Assembly (NCBI GenBank): GCA_945868085.1
Contig: CAMBKF010000003.1
Coordinates: forward strand, 1-64,000
Length of the DNA: 64,000 nt
Reading direction: 5' to 3'
Source: an uncultured Oscillibacter sp.
GTDB lineage: Bacteria > Bacillota > Clostridia > Oscillospirales > Oscillospiraceae
The position numbers were made by a program, and so were the translations under genes. The notes below the pieces were generated by a model that was given only the letters and a program-made list of their open reading frames with translations, was not told the DNA's origin and made no database searches. This document shows, one piece after another, positions 60,942 through 64,000 of this stretch (position 1 is its first letter; every line of letters starts with the position of its first letter).

Positions 60942-61702
60942 GCGTGATGGAGATGCCCGCCGCCCCTGCGGGAACGCTGGCGCAGCAGGTGCAGCAGCAG
61001 TACACCTATTTATTTCGGCTGGCGCAGGCGCTGAACCGGGCCATGGAGCAGGTGGAGGGCACTGCCGGGGCGCAAGTGGTGCAGGCGCAGCGGGCGAAGG
61101 CCAGCAGCCGGGAGGCCCGGGAGGAACGGGCGCGCCAGGCGGCGACGCTGAAGAGCCTCATCATCAAGTCGGCGGACGTGGTGCGGCAGGAGATGGAGCA
61201 GCTGGCCACGGAGCTGAAGGGGAGCTATGTGGCACAATCGGAATTCGGCGACTATTTGGAGAGAATCAGCCAGCGGATCGAGGCGGACCCCAGCCAGCTG
61301 AGCCAGTATTTTAAGTTTGCCTCGGACATCCGGGCGGATGTGGACCGGGTGGGGGTGGACTTTGCCTCCTACAAGACCGACGTGGAGGGGTACATCCGCC
61401 AGGGCATTGTGGGCTATGACGGCACCGTGCCCATTATCGGCATCGCCATCGGCCAGGACATCCGCACCAGTCAGACCGGTGTGGAGACGGAGCAGGGCGT
61501 GTACGACGTCATCGACAAGAGCAGCAATATGTCCGTGTGGACCACGGAGAAGCTGTCGTTCTACATCGGCGGGCAGGAGACGGCGTATTTTTCCAACGGC
61601 AAGCTCACCGTGGCCCAGATCGCTGCGGACCGCATCACCGGCGCGGGGAAATGGGACGTGAGCTTCACCAGCGGGGTGAAATTCAAATGGATCGGAGGAT
61701 GA
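60938..61702 (+). CDS. Phage tail-associated protein with coiled coil
   Basis: 254 aa. The N-terminal half is helical and coiled coil (QAQRAKASSREAREERARQA), and the C-terminal half is beta-rich (VGYDGTVPIIGIAIGQDIRT; EKLSFYIGGQETAYFSNGKL) like the end of phage minor structural proteins and tail fibres. It starts with GTG, coupled to the upstream gene, and ends 4 nt before the DUF859 gene. Probably a fibre or fibre-anchor. Confidence 0.6.
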   Translation: MSVMEMPAAPAGTLAQQVQQQYTYLFRLAQALNRAMEQVEGTAGAQVVQAQRAKASSREAREERARQAATLKSLIIKSADVVRQEMEQLATELKGSYVAQSEFGDYLERISQRIEADPSQLSQYFKFASDIRADVDRVGVDFASYKTDVEGYIRQGIVGYDGTVPIIGIAIGQDIRTSQTGVETEQGVYDVIDKSSNMSVWTTEKLSFYIGGQETAYFSNGKLTVAQIAADRITGAGKWDVSFTSGVKFKWIGG

Positions 61703-61706
61703 GGAA

Positions 61707-63644
61707 ATGGCCACCAGCGGCGTTATCAGTACAAATGTGAAATATGGCTCATGCTTTTGGGTAAAATGGGCCATCTCCGGCAGCCAGAGCATCGCCGACA
61801 ACAAGACCACCATCGCCTGGTCCTGCGGCCTGACCCCGGGGGAACAGTATTACACCAACGCCATCAAGATGTCGGAGGTGACGATTGCCGGCGTGAAGGT
61901 ATACGCCGGCGGCACCTACTCCAACATTACGGACTACGAGGACCGCACCTTCGCCTCGGGAACGCTGGAGCTGAGCCACAACGCAGACGGCACCAAGAGC
62001 TTTACCGTGGCGGCCTTTTCCGGATGGCTGTACGGCAACGGCGATTACACCGCCGCCGCCAAGAGCTACACCCTGCCCACCATACCCCGGGCCACCACAC
62101 CCAATATCGGGCCGGTGACCATCGGCGGCAAGGCGACCATCAGCCTGCCCCGGGCGTCTACGGCCTTTACCCATACGCTGAGCTACAGCTTTGGCAGCGC
62201 GTCGGGGACCATTGCCACCAAGGCGGGGAGCAGCTATACCTGGACCGTGCCGGAGAGCCTGGCGACGCAGATCACAAGCAAGCTCAGCGGCACCGGGACC
62301 CTGACCTGCAAGACCTACAAGGGCAGCACGCTCATCGGCACGAAGTCGGTATCCTTCAAGGCGACGGTGCCGGGCAGCATGAAACCCACTTTGACCACGG
62401 GCTGGGCTACAGTGACCTACGACAACAGCGGCACCAAGGCCAGCACCATTGCGGCGTGGGTGCAGGGCTACTCCAAGGCCAAGGCCACCTTCAGCAGCGG
62501 CAAGGTCACCTGCAAGCAGGGGGCCACGGTGAAGGGATACTCCATCACCTATCTGGGTAAGACCGTGTCGGTCAGCCCGTACCGGACGGGGACCATCACG
62601 GCTACCTCCGCCAAGGTGCGCTGCACGGTGACGGACAGCCGGGGACTTGCGGCCTATGAGGACTTTTCCATTACGCTGCTGGCCTACGCCAGGCCGGCGC
62701 TGAACGGGGTGAAACTGTACCGCTCGGACGCCGAGGGCAAGGCGGCGGACAGCGGCACGCACATCGCGGGCATCGCCACGGCGAAGTATTCGGCCCTGGG
62801 CGGGAAGAACGCGGTGACCATCAAGGGCTACTGGAAAAGTGTGGGCGGCAGCTACGGCAGCGGCGTGACCATGCAGGCCGGGACGGCGAAGGTCATCAGC
62901 GGCAGCACGGAGCTCAGTACGGAGAAAAGCTATACGGCAAAGATCATCGCCACCGACAGCCTGGGGAACACCGCCTCCTACGAGGCGACCATCCCCACGG
63001 AGAAGGTGGCCTTTCACCTGAAGGCGGGGGGAGACGGCGCCGCCTTCGGCAAGATGGCGGAAAAGTCCAAGGCGGTGGAGCTGGCGCCGGACTGGGCGCT
63101 CCACGCGGGGCGAATGCTCTACATGGGTGGCAGCAAGGCGACGAACACGGAGAAGGACATATACTTTCAGACCATGGACGGGGCCACCTACCCCCACAAC
63201 GTGGGCGTTTTTGGCGGCAATGGGGAATCCACGGCGGCCTGGGGCGTCTACGACTCCAAAAACAGCCGCAGCGTGATCCGCTACGACGATGTGGCGGGGA
63301 CGTTGACGCTGCTGGGCCAGGGCCTGGGGCCGGTGAACCTGACGGTCAGCGCGTCCGGATCGAGTTTAAAGAGCTTCAGCGCCACGGCCCTGCACTCTGC
63401 CATGCTGGGAATTGGTTTTTTGCGGGTGTCGGGAGAGACTAATGCTGCGCTAACGGCGGATACGACATACGACATTGCCAGCATAGGCGAGCACATCCCC
63501 ACGGCCACCTATGCCCTGAGCGTGTACTGCCAGAAATCCCTGGATGCGCGGCTGACCACCTCCGGGGTCATACAGATCCGGCCCAAAGAGGCCATTGCCG
63601 CAGGGTACGGCATTTACATCGCCGGAATGTGGATCGCAAAATGA
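61707..63644 (+). CDS. DUF859 family phage minor structural protein
   Basis: 645 aa, rich in Gly, Ser and Thr, with Ig-like beta repeats (IPRATTPNIGPVTIGGKATI; FTHTLSYSFGSASGTIATKA; STEKSYTAKIIATDSLGNTA) and a GGDGAAFGKMAEKSKAVEL stretch near residue 435, common in DUF859 fibre proteins (as in phage Dp-1). It is probably a tail fibre that contacts the host surface. The C-terminal 150 residues may be the variable receptor-binding part. Confidence 0.78.
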   Translation: MATSGVISTNVKYGSCFWVKWAISGSQSIADNKTTIAWSCGLTPGEQYYTNAIKMSEVTIAGVKVYAGGTYSNITDYEDRTFASGTLELSHNADGTKSFTVAAFSGWLYGNGDYTAAAKSYTLPTIPRATTPNIGPVTIGGKATISLPRASTAFTHTLSYSFGSASGTIATKAGSSYTWTVPESLATQITSKLSGTGTLTCKTYKGSTLIGTKSVSFKATVPGSMKPTLTTGWATVTYDNSGTKASTIAAWVQGYSKAKATFSSGKVTCKQGATVKGYSITYLGKTVSVSPYRTGTITATSAKVRCTVTDSRGLAAYEDFSITLLAYARPALNGVKLYRSDAEGKAADSGTHIAGIATAKYSALGGKNAVTIKGYWKSVGGSYGSGVTMQAGTAKVISGSTELSTEKSYTAKIIATDSLGNTASYEATIPTEKVAFHLKAGGDGAAFGKMAEKSKAVELAPDWALHAGRMLYMGGSKATNTEKDIYFQTMDGATYPHNVGVFGGNGESTAAWGVYDSKNSRSVIRYDDVAGTLTLLGQGLGPVNLTVSASGSSLKSFSATALHSAMLGIGFLRVSGETNAALTADTTYDIASIGEHIPTATYALSVYCQKSLDARLTTSGVIQIRPKEAIAAGYGIYIAGMWIAK

Positions 63645-63672
63645 GGAGAATGAAACAAAAGGAGGCTGAATT

Positions 63673-64000
63673 ATGGCGAGAAAACTTTGGCGGGGCAACA
63701 CGGGCAGCTCCGTGGTGGAGCTGCAGCAGAAACTGAATCAGAACGGATACCACCTGGATGAGGACGGCGTGTTCGGCAGCAACACCTACAAGGCTGTGGT
63801 GGATTACCAGAAAAAGAACAAGCTGCTGGTGGACGGCGTGGTGGGCGACGAGACCTGGGGGAGCCTGAACAAGGCACAGCAGCAGGCCGCCGCGCCCGCA
63901 AAGCCCACCACGGGCAAGGACGTGATGAAGGGCGTGTCGGACGAGACCTACAATAAGCTGCACCAGCTGGAGCAGGGGTATGTGCCGTCGGACGAGGTGA
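63673..64000 (+). CDS. Peptidoglycan-binding domain protein (partial, runs off the window)
   Basis: 109 codons are seen. An N-terminal PG_binding_1 domain (about 10-65) has SSVVELQQKLNQNGYHLDED, FGSNTYKAVVDYQKK and GDETWGSLN, followed by an Ala/Pro linker. Such modules precede amidase or glycosidase domains of endolysins and tail lysins, so it is probably a lysin, but the catalytic part is outside the window. GGAGG precedes the ATG. Confidence 0.75.
   Translation, partial: MARKLWRGNTGSSVVELQQKLNQNGYHLDEDGVFGSNTYKAVVDYQKKNKLLVDGVVGDETWGSLNKAQQQAAAPAKPTTGKDVMKGVSDETYNKLHQLEQGYVPSDEV

Noticed and set aside
63450..63963. Minus-strand frames at the right end
   Set aside because: They lie opposite the DUF859 and peptidoglycan-binding genes, whose frames have ribosome-binding sites and recognisable domains.

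Overview
The window looks like the chromosome of a strictly anaerobic, spore-forming Clostridia of the Oscillospiraceae type (Oscillibacter/Flavonifractor-like). Support comes from GC-rich core genes with clostridial-style family members (thiolase, the selD-yedF-DUF3343 set, a SpoIIQ-like M23 protein), many short GC-rich palindromic repeats between genes, and Tn4451-type mobile DNA. This placement is inference from gene content; no rRNA is present.

Region 1 (1-11.6 kb) is AT-richer accessory DNA. It holds an intact IS256-family element, an IS481-like element between 28-bp direct repeats, and a four-gene leftward ECF-sigma operon (MBOAT acyltransferase, SGNH hydrolase, SigV-like sigma, RsiV-like anti-sigma), probably for peptidoglycan O-acetylation. 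Next is a five-gene leftward cassette (SPFH/zinc-ribbon protein, 4-TM protein, 73-aa protein, zinc-ribbon/CFI-box protein, 153-aa protein). In front of the cassette lies a segment bounded by perfect 22-bp inverted repeats, next to a tyrosine recombinase gene. It carries an extended -10 promoter that at present points away from the cassette into a terminator. This is the strongest candidate for an undescribed system: a phase-variable promoter switch.

Region 2 (11.7-23.7 kb) is an integrated mobilizable element of Tn4451 type: sigma-like factor, DUF6076, Cys-rich VLP protein, ParM/ParR, MobC, relaxase, ParB-like protein, TnpW, TnpX-like serine recombinase and DUF6809. It is followed by a small XRE regulator with its own operator, a 3'-truncated C5-cytosine methyltransferase, and an accessory RNase III with two dsRBDs. 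The RNase III mRNA leader is about 200 nt and folds closed right at the Shine-Dalgarno sequence. tRNA-fMet and tRNA-Leu mark the border with the core genome.

Region 3 (24-51.2 kb) is GC-rich core: thiolase; pth-mfd-foldase; prs; trmL-pgk-tpiA-gpmI (lower glycolysis, with a duplicated pgk 3' end); M23 peptidase; uridine kinase-like protein; selD-yedF-DUF3343; prfB; MarR and DUF2148; a purine permease; LysR; hydantoinase; Nudix; GNAT; a 4-OT tautomerase. Most units have a recognisable sigma-A promoter and a strong hairpin terminator.

Region 4 (51.3-64 kb, running off the end) is the structural module of a short-tailed (podovirus-like) prophage: zinc-finger protein, terminase subunits, portal, a Prp-type cysteine protease, scaffold-like protein, N4-gp56-type capsid, connector-like proteins, tail proteins including DUF859, and a peptidoglycan-binding protein. 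Host-type palindromic repeats have accumulated between several phage genes. The capsid N-terminus resembles the Prp cleavage motif of ribosomal protein L27, so the phage Prp is a likely prohead protease.
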